Positions 20,617-32,205 of a stretch of 64,000 nucleotides of DNA are shown here, in pieces. The notes below the pieces were generated by a model that searched no databases, was not told the DNA's origin, and worked only from the letters and a program-made list of their open reading frames with translations. Every line of letters starts with the position of its first letter. Position 1 is the stretch's first letter. The DNA comes from Diphasiastrum complanatum (taxonomy: Eukaryota > Streptophyta > Lycopodiopsida > Lycopodiales > Lycopodiaceae). The DNA lies in the NCBI GenBank assembly GCA_029204225.1, contig CM055106.1:43809003-43873002 (forward strand). The letters are read 5' to 3'. The translations under genes were made by a program, and so were the position numbers.

Positions 20617-23600
20617 ATGTACTTCGTAGAATTGACAAGTGGTGAAGGATCTTCACTAGATAGTTTAAGATTCACTTCCATAGGCATAGCCACTAGTACA
20701 CAATTGTCCATGCCATAAGATTTCAGAATTTCTTGAGCATATTTCTGTTGAGAGACGAACGTACTTCCTACATCCAAGTAGTCTTTAATTCCCAAACAGT
20801 AGTGCATAAGCGCCAATATGTCATCTCAAATTTAGAACTTAACATTGCCTTAGTTTTCTGAATCATCTCTTCATGGTCACCAGTGATTATTAAATCATCC
20901 ACATAAAGGACAATAACCACATACTTGCCATCGATCCTCTTTATATTTGCATCTGAAGCACATCTAGAAAATTTATTGGACAAAAAGAAACCATCTATTT
21001 GCTTATACCAAACTCTTGCTCCTTGCTTTATCCCATACAAAGACTTCTTAAGTCTACAAACCTTGTTTTCTGAACCTGGTACTTCAAAACCTGGTGGCTA
21101 GAACATATAAATCTTTTCTTCAAGGTATCCATTCAAATATGTTGATTTTACATTCATCTGAATAATCTTACATCCCCTAGTAGTAGCTATAGCAATGATA
21201 GTACGAATAGTAGTTATTCTTGCTATGGGAGCAAAGGTTTCCTGAAAATCAAAACCTTCAACTTGTGAAAATCCTTGCGCAACAAGCCTGGATTTATACT
21301 TCTCAAGAGTGCCATCAGATTTGTACTTGACTCTCCAAATCCACTTGCTGCCAATGATTTTCTTGTTATGAGGCCGGTCCACAAGCTCCCAAGTCTGATT
21401 TTTGATAATGCTATCATACTCAACTTGCATGGAATCCTTCCATTCTGGACTAGCCATAGCCTCGTCCACATTAGTTGGTTCATGTATTTTCATAATTTCA
21501 TCCATTAGTGCCAAGTTCAAAACATGTCTTGATGCCCTCAATTGCTCCTCTATTCTCTTCACCTTCGGGGCCCATCTGCTAGTGATTCAGGTATTGTTGG
21601 AATGTAATTCCTTTCGTCAAAGCACCGTCTCACCCACAATGGAGATTGCTTTCCTTGTGGTGCTATGACAGACTTGTTATGTGTTTTCTCCTCCTCAATA
21701 TTTGAGGTATCCTCCTCCTTCAAAGAAATACTAGCCATTGGATAAGGCACGTTTGATGATAAAGTGGCCTGGCTATCTCCTGCCACTGAATGTGGTTCTG
21801 CATCAAAAATAACATCTCGACTATAAGTATTTTCTTTGCCTCTTTGTCATAAATTTTGTATGCCTTCGATTCATCACTATAGCCCAAGAAAATACATACT
21901 CTGCTTTTGGAATCTAACTTCTTGCGATCAGAATCTGGTACATGTGCATAACAATCTGATCCAATGACTCGAAAATGAGAAACTGAAGGTTTCTTACCAC
22001 AATAGGCCTCATAAGGTGTCTTACCAATGCCTTGGTGTAGGTTCTGTTCAAAATGTAGACTGCTGTTTTTACTACTTCAGCCCAAAATCAATTAAGCAAC
22101 TCCTTCGCTTTCAGCATATAACGACCCATCTCCATAACAATTATGTTTCTACATTCAAGGATGTCGTTTTGCTGAGGCGTATGCACAGCAGTGAGTTGGC
22201 ACTTAATGCCATGCTCTTTAAAATAGTCATTAAAAGCATTTGAACAAAACTCTCCTCCATGATCTGTGCGAAACTTTTTCAGTTTTGAACCATTCTCATT
22301 CTCAACAAAATTGTGCCACGTCTTGAAATTTCCAAAAGCGTCAGACTTATCACAAAGAGAATACACCCACATCTTTCTACTAAAATTGTCGTGATCAACA
22401 TGAAATAAAAAGATCCTCCCAATGCCATAGTTTTCATTTTTCCACATAGATCAACATGTACAAGTTCTAGAGGAGACTCTGCGTCGTTGCTGCTCTCACG
22501 TGGAAAAGGCTTTGGATGTTGCTTGCCCATCAAACAAGCTGCACAATTTTCTTTTACTTCAAAAACATAAGGTAAGTGTGCCACCATACCAGACTTTTGC
22601 ATTCCTTTCAAAATAGCAATACTAATGTGGCCGAATATTTCATGCCACAGCTTAGTCAAATCTGGTCCTATTGTAGTAGCAAAAGCAGAGAGTTTATATA
22701 TATTATTTCATCTCTCACCCTTTCCAACAAGCTTACCTTCACTGTCAAATATTTTTGCTCTTGTTTTCTTGAAACATACCATCAAGTTGCAATCTGTTAT
22801 TGTGGAAACAGACAACAGATTCTTCGTAATTTCAGGAACATAAAGCACATCAGACAATTTTATGGTTTCACCATTTGTTGTCACAAATATCGTGCCAGTT
22901 CCTTCTGCAGGGCACTTAGCATTATTCCCAACAGTTATTGTGATGGCTTCCTTAAGAGGATGCAAGGAAGTATACCGGTCTCTCTTACCGCGGGATGCCC
23001 CACTGTCCAAAACCCATGAGTTATAGTTGGATGATTGTGCTTCAGTAGATAATTCATCAATGGCAATAAATAGTTCCAACTTTGTTTGCACATTGTTGAC
23101 TTCTTGCATGCCTTTGGCACCCTTTGCATATGGTTTTAAGGTGCCTTTCTTCTCATTCGCTTGCTTTACCCTACAGCTTCTCACCATATGGCCTTTCTTT
23201 TCACAATGGTAGCACTCTCCTTTTAAACTTCTTTAATTCTCCATCAGCAAATCGTTCCATGGCCAATTGATTTTTCAGATTATGTACTCTGGTTTGATTT
23301 CTTGTCTCATACTGAGTTTTCAAAACAGTCCAAGCTTCACTAGCCTTGGAAGTATGTTGAATCAATGTTAACACAGAATATGAAACACTTGTTATAGTTG
23401 CAAATAACATGTCTGCATTCTATTGCTTCCATGTCCGAAGCACTGCTGGATTGGGTGCTATCAGAATCAATGCATATTTAGTATATGGAGTTGGTTGTGG
23501 CTCAGCCTCCATTCCTAGAACATTCTCCAACAGTCCGTAGGAATCCAATATCGCACATATTTGAAACTTCCACAAAGTATAGTTAGTTCCATCCAACTTT

Positions 23601-23632
23601 CCTTCTGAAAATGCTGGTGGACGTATAAGCAT
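20617..23632 (-). pseudogene. copia E1 RT, integrase, protease, gag
   Basis: Minus strand from ATG 23632: gag N-terminus (GKLDGTNYTLWKFQICAILD), a short gag block (23410-23201), zinc knuckle CYHCEKKGHMVRSC, protease SWVLDSGAS (about 23010), pre-integrase (YVPEITKNLLSVSTITDC), integrase (CAACLMGKQHPKPF; DHGGEFCSNAF near 22250; glutamate kept in QQNDILECRN), linker, then RT (KWIWRVKYKSDGTLEKYKSR, intact YVDD near 20900). At least six frame breaks. It is the most complete copy of family E; E2 lacks gag and protease. Confidence 0.9.
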
Positions 23633-23725
23633 ACTTTTTTAAACAATAGCACCTTATGAAGCCATCAAACTACTTAGCTATGCACAGAACTTTTAGAACT
23701 CAAACAATCTTGCTCTAGCACCTAA

Positions 23726-23737
23726 GCTCTGATACTA
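23726..23737 (-). other. primer-binding site of copia E1
   Basis: Minus-strand TAGTATCAGAGC, one mismatch from the tRNA-Met-complementary TGGTATCAGAGC seen intact in E2 at 30310-30321. It abuts the 5' LTR. Confidence 0.8.
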
Positions 23738-25184
23738 TATTATAATTGACAATTGAATTCAGCACAGACAAGAGACAATAAACTTGAATCTGAAAATATG
23801 ATAATAAAGCCAGTACGTAAGATGATGATCACTATCCAATCCGTGCACCCTGGAGAAGGGCTTCAATGGCGATCTTGAATAGAGTCTAGATGACTGATCT
23901 ACAATAAACAGAATGCTCTAACTGCTGAGGAATGCTTCTCAATTTGGTAGTTATATAGTGGCGAGCACCATCAGAGAGAGCGAACAACCAAGTGTCAAAA
24001 AGGGATGCAAAACACCAAAAGTGTGTTTTCCCATGAGGAGTCGAAAGGCCAAATGATGAAGAGGTCGTACTGTCGGGGCTGGCGTCTACCGGTAGCCCCC
24101 CAAACCCCCAACCGGAGGGCTACCACCCCCCGGACACCCTATTTCTCGGGGGGCTCCACCCCTCGAACCCCCCGGACTTCCTGCTATGCAATCCAGCCGT
24201 CTCATAGCCATCATGGTCTCACATTAGACCCCTATTGGGTGATTCTGACGAATCTCCAAGATGCTCGGACAGAGCAACTCAAGAGCACCTCTCACCTTAG
24301 ATCGAGGAGGTCTCTGAGAAGATGAGACTAATGAAGACTGAGAGCCGAGTATGAGAGCCAAGAAATACTAGCTAGGAAAGACAAGTAAGAACTGTGTAAG
24401 CCTCATGGTGAATCCCGGAAGATGGAATGACCATGTAGGAACTAGTATTTCTAAGCAAATGCAATAAATGCAAGTAGACCCCTCTTAAAGAAAGTAGAGT
24501 GAGCCACCTTTTGATGGTGACCTCTAGTGGAGAGCATTATTCCACTTGTTATTTATGAAATGTGAAAATTCCACTAGGATGCCACCTAAGTAGCTCTCTT
24601 GCTTATTTAAGAGACTCCCTGTTTGTGAAGAGGAGCTTTTTGTGATTTGTATCAACTCCATGCTGAAATGAGAAGAGCCTTCACGAGTTTGGTGCAACCA
24701 TTGAGCTCCTTGATCATGCTTGTTTCTTGAGTGATGCATTCATGATTTTGCCCTTCCCGAAATCCATTGAACGTTCATTGGTTTGCATGCTGATCTGTGA
24801 ATGAGCATTCTTGGCTTGCATCTCTATGTAGAATGTAAGTGCATTCAAGAGTGACATCCCTGAGTAGTCCTCTGACAGGCAAGACATAAAGAAAATATTA
24901 CAACGAAATTCTCTCCGCTTCTGTCTGGTTTGGCATCGTAACATCAAGAAACTATCTAATGAATGCCATGAAGCCTGATAACAGGCAGAAACGGTTCTGA
25001 AAAAGTGGCCAGAAAAAACTGAAGTAAGCGCCAGGTCCTCTGGAGTAGGGGAACGGTCAACAACCTCGTTCTAACAACCGTGCTCAATTATGCCTTCTCC
25101 TCATAACGGGGGCCTTACAGATTTAAGCTCATGGTTAACTAGTGACTACTAAACTGAGAGGTGAATCTTTAGTTATGTCTAACA
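23738..25184 (-). repeat. 5' LTR of E1 with about 840-bp insertion
   Basis: Runs from TATTATAATTGAC to ATGTCTAACA. Colinear with the E2 LTR (30322-31000) except for foreign DNA between about 24232 and 25070. A TATATAAC promoter-like string is near 23948 on the minus strand. Confidence 0.85.
24232..25070. mobile_element. unclassified insertion in the E1 5' LTR
   Basis: LTR homology stops after ACATTAGACCC and resumes at CTAACAACCGTGC. The roughly 839 inserted bases match nothing else I recognise in the window. Minus-strand short frames (24947-24714, 24739-24524) have no family features. No convincing terminal repeats or target duplication were found. It could be a fragment or solo LTR of another family. 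Confidence 0.55.
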
Positions 25185-25885
25185 TGACCCATAATGTCAA
25201 CTAAAACTTTCAACTCGGACGTTGTCTTCTAAAATCCTACGACTACTAAACGTTTTCTTTGACTATTATAGTTAGCCCATTCAATAAATTGACACGTTGA
25301 CAACAACAACAACAATTAACACATTGATTAAATTTTCTTGATTTGTTGAGAATGTAGCTATCACTGTTTAAAAAAATTAAAATTCATAAAGTCTTCATTG
25401 CAAGTTAGTGTACATGGTTTAAAATCTTAAATATACATCACTAGTCATAATGCCAAGTATTTAGTTTTCGTTTTATTATGGAGGCAACTCCACGAGCAGA
25501 AATCTCATATAAAATTTAAAGCAGATTTTTGTGAGCCTTCCCACCACAACTCTTATGTGGACATCTAGTAAAGAATTGACACAACACATGGAAATTCTAA
25601 CTAAATGTGCATGTAGAGAGCCAATGTATGGGTGCCACATGCCACATGCACATTCTAGAAAAAAATGCATGTGCGTGGTAATATGTCCTCATTAGCTACC
25701 ACATGCAGATTCACTTAGAAAAAACATCTAGCAAAATAAGGTTAAAAAAATGCAAAAGCAATAATTTGCATGTGGTAATCTATCCTCATTAGCTGCCACA
25801 TGCAGATTCACTTAGTAGAAAATCCAAAAAACAAGGTTAAAAAATGCGAAAGCAATTATTTGCGTTTGGCCATTATGTAGAAAAG
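25185..25885. repeat. segment shared with 31001-31819 (flank of E1)
   Basis: Begins TGACCCATAATGTC directly at the E1 LTR end and matches the flank directly after the E2 LTR up to GTAGAAAAGACA. It lacks about 89 bp and a TA run present in the other copy. Confidence 0.85.
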
Positions 25886-26245
25886 ACAATAAAACAACTG
25901 CTGACAATGCCTTGGAAGAAATTAATAATGAAATTGACTCATTTTTTGAAGAAATGCAAGATGTTTGTAATCAACGATAGGATGTTAATCCAGCTCATAT
26001 GATGACGAAGCAAGGGATATGATGTCACCAGCACCCTCACTCGTGATAATTTCTGATCAAGTTGATGTTGTTTAGGAGGAAACTGAAGATGAAAAGATAG
26101 AGGAAGCCATGAAAGTACAAGCCCTAGACTTTGTACATAGATGTTAAGAAAAAAAAAAGAGGATCTAATCGAAGTAGTAGAAGATGATTTGATTGACATT
26201 GAGGATGATTTTGATGACGTAGTGAATCATATTTTGTAAAGCTAA
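25886..26245 (+). pseudogene. decayed acidic coding-like stretch
   Basis: Plus-strand translation with frame changes gives EEINNEIDSFFEEMQDVCNQ and later EDLIEVVEDDLIDIEDDFDD, with three or more stops. Composition looks like an acidic protein tail. No family can be named. It could also be chance in a GAT/GAA-rich stretch. Confidence 0.25.
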
Positions 26246-27263
26246 TCAAAACATATTGGATGGTCAAGATTTGAGCACTTATAAAATATTGTATTTTAAA
26301 TAAACTAGACTTGGGCCACGTAAATAAAATAATGTAAAAAGGCTCAAAGCATGACAAGTATTAAGGTTAGTGCTTTAAACATAATTTGGTTGTTGTACAC
26401 AAACATTAATGTGGTTGTAGCTACAAGAATGGACTTGGCAAGGTATTGAATGGGATGCTATTAAGTAAGGCACTGGGCCTACCTTGCCTACATTCTAAAA
26501 TATCAAAAGATTGAACTAATTCTAGTTTTCTGCTCACACCTCATAGAATAAGATAACAACGTGATTGTTTTTCACCTATGTCCCATTGACGTATAAATAT
26601 AATACTAGGTAATAGCCAATGTAACAAGTGTTGATAACCTAATCGCTCTTAAAAGCACATGGAATTGTGCAAGAGACCATCGCATTTGTAGAATTGGAAT
26701 GACATGAATTTGCCCTAAGCCTATTGCGAATGTTAGGATAAAATGCTTGGCCAAGTATAAACGCACACAGGTATTGTTTTACTTCTAAATTAAGACACGA
26801 TTAGACTTTAGAATGTATAATAAAAATAGATAGCTGGCGTGCTCTTGGAAAGCATGAATATGCTCAAGGGTTACAAAAATTGTACATCACCTGTGCTCTA
26901 TACAATAGGTACAAGTATCCGTATGGCATGAATTTGCCCCTATACTTGCGTACTAATCTATGCTATCCCTTGGTTGTGAGTTGCAATCTATTTAGCACAG
27001 CTAGTTTTAAGTACATAATGAATAAACTCACATAGGACACCATCAATTTATTGCATGCACAAAGTCATACTTATTTTAAGTATCTAATTAATGCTTATGC
27101 TAGAGACAAGCATGCATGTTGTCAATGGCTTAGTTTATGGTGAGATGTTTTAATTCCACTTTTTTATAATGGGAATTGTACAAAAGCAAATTACGAGTTT
27201 TTTATTCGAAGATTGTTTTTCTTACTTGTGTTCTACAATATAGAAAAAAAAAAATCATAGTGT
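26246..27263. other. AT-rich, no gene seen
   Basis: No coding, LTR or RNA signature recognised. Confidence 0.4.
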
Positions 27264-27343
27264 ACATAGTGTACTGGTGCTCAGGAATTGAGACGAACTC
27301 GAATGATTTGTGTTCTGATGACTCGAATTCTGATGATTCGAAT
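27264..27343 (+). repeat. short repeat shared (inverted) with 45935-46022
   Basis: It includes ACTGGTGCTCAGGAATTGAG and imperfect 15-bp repeats like TTCTGATGACTCGAA. The reverse complement occurs at 45935-46022. Both copies translate to a Ser/Asn/Asp-rich run (YWCS, then NSNDL, then SDDSNS). Confidence 0.7.
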
Positions 27344-27557
27344 TCTCCTGTTTCTTGGGGGCCTCCACCTCCCGAACCCCCGGACTTCCTGCTATGCAAT
27401 CCAGCCGTCTCATAACCATCATGGTCTTACATTAGACCCTGGACTAACAACCGTGCTTAATTATGGATTCTCCTCATAACGGGGGCCTTACAAATTTGAG
27501 CTCATGGTTAACTAGTGACTACTAAACTGAGAGGTGAATGTTTAGTTATGTCTAACA
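27344..27557 (-). repeat. truncated 3' LTR of E2
   Basis: Family-E LTR sequence from the G/C-rich block to ATGTCTAACA; about 465 bp is missing on the left, where the 27264-27343 repeat abuts. Confidence 0.85.
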
Positions 27558-27566
27558 CCCCCCCTC
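27558..27566 (-). other. polypurine tract of E2
   Basis: Minus-strand GAGGGGGGG immediately before the LTR start TGTTAGACATAAC. This is the plus-strand primer position expected for an LTR element. E1 has lost it. Confidence 0.75.
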
Positions 27567-30240
27567 AACATTCACCGAAAGGTAAATCTTCGTCTTGGTC
27601 CAAGGCCAACTTTGAAGAAGATGACCCGAAAGTTGCACTGATCCCAAAGCTTTCGTAAAGATGTCAACAACATTCTCGTTTGTTGGACAATACTCCAACT
27701 CATGGACTCCATCCTCAATCAGCTCCCGAATATAGTGATAGTGTATTTCAATGTGTTTCGTATGAGAATGAAACACGGGGTTCTTGGCTATAGCCATGCA
27801 ACTTTGAATGTCACAATTTAGAACTGTAGCAACATGAACAAGTACACCCAGGTCCGCTAGAATCCTTTGCATCCATACTACCTCACAAGCTACAACACAA
27901 GCTGCCTTGTATTGTGCTTCGGCAGAAGATAATGCCACGGTTGCTTGCTTCTTACTATTCCAAGAAATAATCCCAGAACCAAGTGAGAGACAAGATCCAA
28001 AATTTGCTCTTTGTGTATCATAATCTCCAACCCAATCAGAATCACATTAACCTGCCAAGATTTCTCCATGACCATAAGTAATACCATAGTTCAAAGTACC
28101 TTTAAGATATCTAAGAACTCTCACGCCTTGCTTCCAATGATTTTCATGAGGCATCTTTGCCAATCTGCTTAAGACACCTACAACAAAAAAAAATGTCAAA
28201 TCTTGTGGTAGTTAAATAAATCAACATCCCCACAAGTTTCTTGTACTTCGTAGAATTGACAAGTGCAACCAGTAATTATTAAATTATCCACATAAATGAC
28301 AATAACCACATACTTGCCATCCTCCTTATAGAAATATAAGTTTGCATCACAAGCACATCTAGAAAATTTATTTGACAAAAAGAAACTATCTATTCGCTTA
28401 CACCAAACTCTCACTCCTTGCTTTAGCCCATACAAAGCCTTCTTCAGTCTACAAACCTTGTTTTTTGAACCTGTTACTTCAAAACCTGGTGGCTGGAACA
28501 TATAAATCTCCTCTTCAAGGTCTCCATTCAGATATGTTGATTTCACATCCATCTGAATAACCTTCCATCCCCTGGTAGTAGCTAAAGCAATAATAGTACG
28601 AATAGTAGCTATTCTAGCTGTGGGAGCAAAGGTTTCCTGATAATCAAAACCTTCAACTTGTGAAAATCCTTGCGCAACAAGCCTGGATTTATCCTTCTCA
28701 AGAGTGCCATCAGATTTGTACTTGACTCTCCAAATCCACTTGCAGTCAATGATTTTCTTGTTATGAGGCCGGTCCACAAGCTTCCAGGTCTGATTTTTTA
28801 AAATGCTATCATACTCAGCTTGCATGGACTCCTTCCATTCTAGACTAGCCATAGCCTCATCCACATTTGTTGGCTCATGTATTTTCATAATTTCATCCGT
28901 TAGTGCCAAGTTCAATAAATGTCCTGATGCCCTCAATCGCTCCTCTATTTTCTTTGACGTTCGGGGCCCATCTGCTGGTGATTAAGGTATTGAGGAATGT
29001 AATTCCTTTTGTCAAAGAGCCGTCTCGCCCACAATGGAGGTTGCTTTCCTTGTGGTGACTTGTTATCTGTTTTCTCCTCCTCAATCTTTGAGGTATCTCC
29101 TCCTTCAAAGGAATACTAGCCATTGGGTAAGGCACCTGGTGAGCTATTTTTTCGTTTGATGATAAAGTGGCCTGGTTATCTCCTTGCACTAAATGTGGTT
29201 CTTCATCAAAAACAACATCTCGACTGATAAGTATTTTCTTTGTCTCTTTGTCATAAATTTTGTATACCTTCGATATTTATCACTATAACCCAAGAAAATA
29301 CATACTCTGCTTTTGGAATCTAACTTCTTGCAATCAGAATCTGGTACATGTGCATAACAATCGGATCCAAAGACTCGAAAATGGGCAATTGAAGGTTTGT
29401 TACCACAATAGGCCTCATAAGGTGTCTTACCGATGACTGCCTTTGTGTAGGTTCTATTCAAAATGTAGACTGTTGTTTTTATTGTTTCATCCCAAAATGA
29501 ATTAGGCAACTCCTTCGCTTTCAGCATACAACGAGACATCTCCATAACAGTTCTGTTTCTGTGTTCAACGATGCCGTTTTGTTGAGGCGTATGCGCAGCA
29601 GTGAGTTGGCATTTAATGCCATGCTCTTTACAATAGTCATTAAAAGTATTTGAACAAAACTCTCTTCCATGATCCGTGCGAAACTTTCTCATTCTCAACA
29701 AGTTTGTGCCATGTCTTGAAATTTTCAAAAGCGTTAGACTTATCGCGAAGAAAATACACCCACATCTTTCTACTGAAATCGTCGATGATCAACATGCAAT
29801 AAAAAGATCCTCCCAATGCCATAGTTTTCATTTTTCCACATAGATCAGCATGTACAAGTTCTAGAGGTGACTCTGCGTCGTTGCTGCTCTCACGTGGAAA
29901 AGGCTTTTGATGTTGCTTGCCCATCAAACAAGTTGCACAATTTTCTTTTAATTCAGAAACATGAGGTAACTGTGCCACCATACCAGACTTTTGCATTTCT
30001 TTCAAAACAACAACACTAATGTGGCCGAATCTTTCATGCCACGTCTTAGTCAATTCTGGTCCTGTTGTAGTAGCAAAAGCAAAGAGTTTATATATATTAT
30101 TTCGTCTCTCACCCTTTCCAACAAGCTTACCTTCACTATCAAACATTTTTGCTCTTGTTTTCTTGAAACATACCATCAAGTTGCAATCTGTTATTGTGGA
30201 AACAGACAACAGATTCTTCGTAATCTCAGAAACAAAAGCA
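27567..30240 (-). pseudogene. copia E2 pol: integrase, RT, RNase H
   Basis: Minus strand from 30209: pre-integrase (HERFGHISVVVLKEMQ), integrase zinc region (CATCLMGKQHQKPF), catalytic region with DHGREFCSNTF and the glutamate in QQNGIVEHRNR, linker, RT from ALTDEIMKIHEPTNVDEAMA through FAPTARIATIR to a mutated YVDN box (28936-28196), a deletion, then RNase H (ALSSAEAQYKAACVVACEVV, YCPTNENVVDIFTKALGSVQ). Frame breaks near 29700, 29190 and 28150. RNase H is better preserved than in E1. Confidence 0.9.
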
Positions 30241-30309
30241 CATCAGACAACTTTCTGGTAGCTATGCACAGAACTTTCAGAACTCAAACAATCTCACTCT
30301 AGCACCTAA

Positions 30310-30321
30310 GCTCTGATACCA
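30310..30321 (-). other. primer-binding site of copia E2
   Basis: Minus-strand TGGTATCAGAGC, complementary to plant initiator tRNA-Met, next to the LTR. Confidence 0.85.
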
Positions 30322-30534
30322 TATTATAATTGACAATTGAATTCAGCATAGACAAGAGAAAATAAACTCGAATCTGAAAATCTGATAATAAAGCCAGTAT
30401 ACATAATATGATGGTGCTATCTAATCCCTGCACCCTAGAGAAGGGCTTCAATGACGATCTCGAATAGACTCTGGAAGACTAATCTACAATAAACAGAATG
30501 CTATAACTGCTAAGGAATGCTTCTCAATGTGGTA

Positions 30535-30542
30535 GTTATATA
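30535..30542 (-). promoter_or_regulatory. candidate TATA box in LTR E2
   Basis: Minus-strand TATATAAC, conserved in E1, just upstream (in LTR sense) of the family R region. Transcription is unverified. Confidence 0.4.
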
Positions 30543-30554
30543 GTGGCAACCACC

Positions 30555-30556
<2 letters not shown>

Positions 30557-30631
<75 letters not shown>
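30557..30631. repeat. (GA)n microsatellite in LTR E2
   Basis: About 75 bp of uninterrupted GA repeats. Confidence 0.95.
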
Positions 30632-30632
<1 letters not shown>

Positions 30633-31000
30633 AAACAACCAAGTGTCAAAAAGGGATGCAAAACACCAAAAGTGTCTTTTCGCATAAGGAGTCGGAAGGC
30701 CAAGTGATGAAGAGGTCATACTGTCGAAGCCGGGGTCTATCGGCAGCCTCCCAAACCCCCCGCGAGGGGGCTATAGCCCCCCATACCCACTGTTTCTAGG
30801 GGGGCTCCGCCCCCCGAACCCCCCAGACTTCATGCTATGCAATCCAGCCATCTCATAACCATCATGGTCTCACATTAAACCCCGTACTAAAAACTGTGCT
30901 CAATTATGGCTTCTCCTCATAACGGGGGCCTTACAGATTTGAGCTCACGGTTAACTAGTGACTACTAAACTGAGAGGTGAATGTTTAGTTATGTCTAACA

Positions 31001-31344
31001 TGAACCATAATGTCAACTAAAACTTTCAACTCAGATGTTTTCTTCTAAAATCCTACGACTACTAAACATTTTCTTTGACTATAATAGTTAGCCCATTCAA
31101 TAAATTGACACATTGACAACAACAACAACAATTAACACATTGATTAAATTTTCTTGATTTGTTGAGAATGTAGCTATCATTGTTTAGAAAAATTAAAATT
31201 CATAAAGTCTTCATTGCAAGTTAGCGTACATGTAGCTTTTTCCAAGAATTGCGCAAAAAATAGACCACTCAAGAAGACAGAACTTCACAATTTTAAAATT
31301 TTCTATGGTCTCCAAAGACTAAGGTTTAAAATCTTAAATATCTA

Positions 31345-31386
<42 letters not shown>

Positions 31387-31819
31387 TAGTCATAAGGCCA
31401 AGTGTTTAGTTTTCCTTTTATTATGGAGGCAACTCCATGAGCGAAAATCTCATATAAAATTTAAAGCAGATTTTTGTGAGTCTTATGTGGACATCTAGTA
31501 AAAAATTGACACAACACATGGAAATTCTAACTAAATGTGCATGTAGAGAGCCAATGTATGGGTGCCACATGCCACATGCACATTCTAGAAAAAAATTGCA
31601 TGTGCGCAGTAATATGTCCTCATTAGCTGTCACATGCAGATTCACTTAGCAAAAAAATCTAGAAAAACAAGGTTAAAAAAATGCAAAAGCAATAATTTGC
31701 ATGTGGTAATCTATCCTCATTAGCTGCCACATGTAAATTCACTTCGTAGAAAATCCAAAAAACAAGGTTAAAATATGCGAAAGCAATTATTTGCGTTTGG
31801 CCATTATGTAGAAAAGACA
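31001..31819. repeat. segment shared with 25185-25885 (flank of E2)
   Basis: Begins TGAACCATAATGTC directly after the E2 LTR and runs to GTAGAAAAGACA, where gag sequence takes over. It has about 89 bp (about 31229-31320) and a (TA)n run (about 31343-31382) that the E1 flank lacks. Confidence 0.85.
31343..31382. repeat. (TA)n microsatellite
   Basis: About 40 bp of TA repeats, absent from the matching point of the E1 flank copy. Confidence 0.9.
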
Positions 31820-32205
31820 TGATCGTCTATGACTGATCCGACAACGGCCATCTGTAGCAAGAGATTCTTAAACTGGTTAGTGTGACTCTGAAGAGAATCA
31901 CCAGTAGACATTTTGAATGTGAAGAATTTTTTTTAGATGTAACTTAGTAGTTACGTCCCTCACATCATATAGTGGGTTCAAAATGTCTCAAACGTCTGTT
32001 GATGTTTTAGCTTCAGCTATGTGTACAATCTGTGTATCTGATATATTGAGGCGCAAAAGCTTTACCATCCTTAGATTTCAACTTTGAGTCATCGTCTTCA
32101 GATTTTATTTCTGTACTTGTGACAACATCCCATAACTCATTGGCGATTAGCAAAGTCTTCATCTTAAATTTCCACAAATGATAATTGGATCCATTCAGCT
32201 TGTCT
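31820..32205 (-). pseudogene. F-like gag N-terminal part, inverted in place
   Basis: The minus strand reads ADKLNGSNYHLWKFKM at its start (32205 side) and TGDSLQSHTNQFKNLLLQM, then GSVIDD, at its end (31820 side): the first part of an F-type gag, with stops. The rest of the same gag begins at 32206 on the other strand. Confidence 0.85.

Larger units (their letters stand above)
15679..25184 (-). mobile_element. copia E1, interrupted by nested copia F
   Basis: A minus-strand Ty1/copia element: truncated 3' LTR (15679-15950), RNase H (15951-16578), F insertion (16579-20611), RT to gag (20617-23632), primer site (23726-23737), 5' LTR (23738-25184, itself carrying about 840 bp of foreign DNA). 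Removing both insertions leaves about 4.6 kb. Frames are broken throughout. Confidence 0.88.
27344..31000 (-). mobile_element. copia E2, internally deleted
   Basis: Minus-strand relative of E1: truncated 3' LTR 27344-27557, polypurine tract 27558-27566, pol 27567-30240, primer site 30310-30321, complete 5' LTR 30322-31000. Compared with E1 it lacks about 820 bp (gag and protease, junction near 30250) and about 240 bp of RT (junction near 28266). It keeps the un-interrupted F target site. Confidence 0.9.
30322..31000 (-). repeat. complete 5' LTR of E2 (679 bp) with GA expansion
   Basis: Bounded by TATTATAATTGAC and ATGTCTAACA. It contains a (GA)n run at 30557-30631 that is only a few repeats long at the matching place in E1 (about 23965), so the microsatellite grew after the copies split or was lost in E1. 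Confidence 0.88.
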
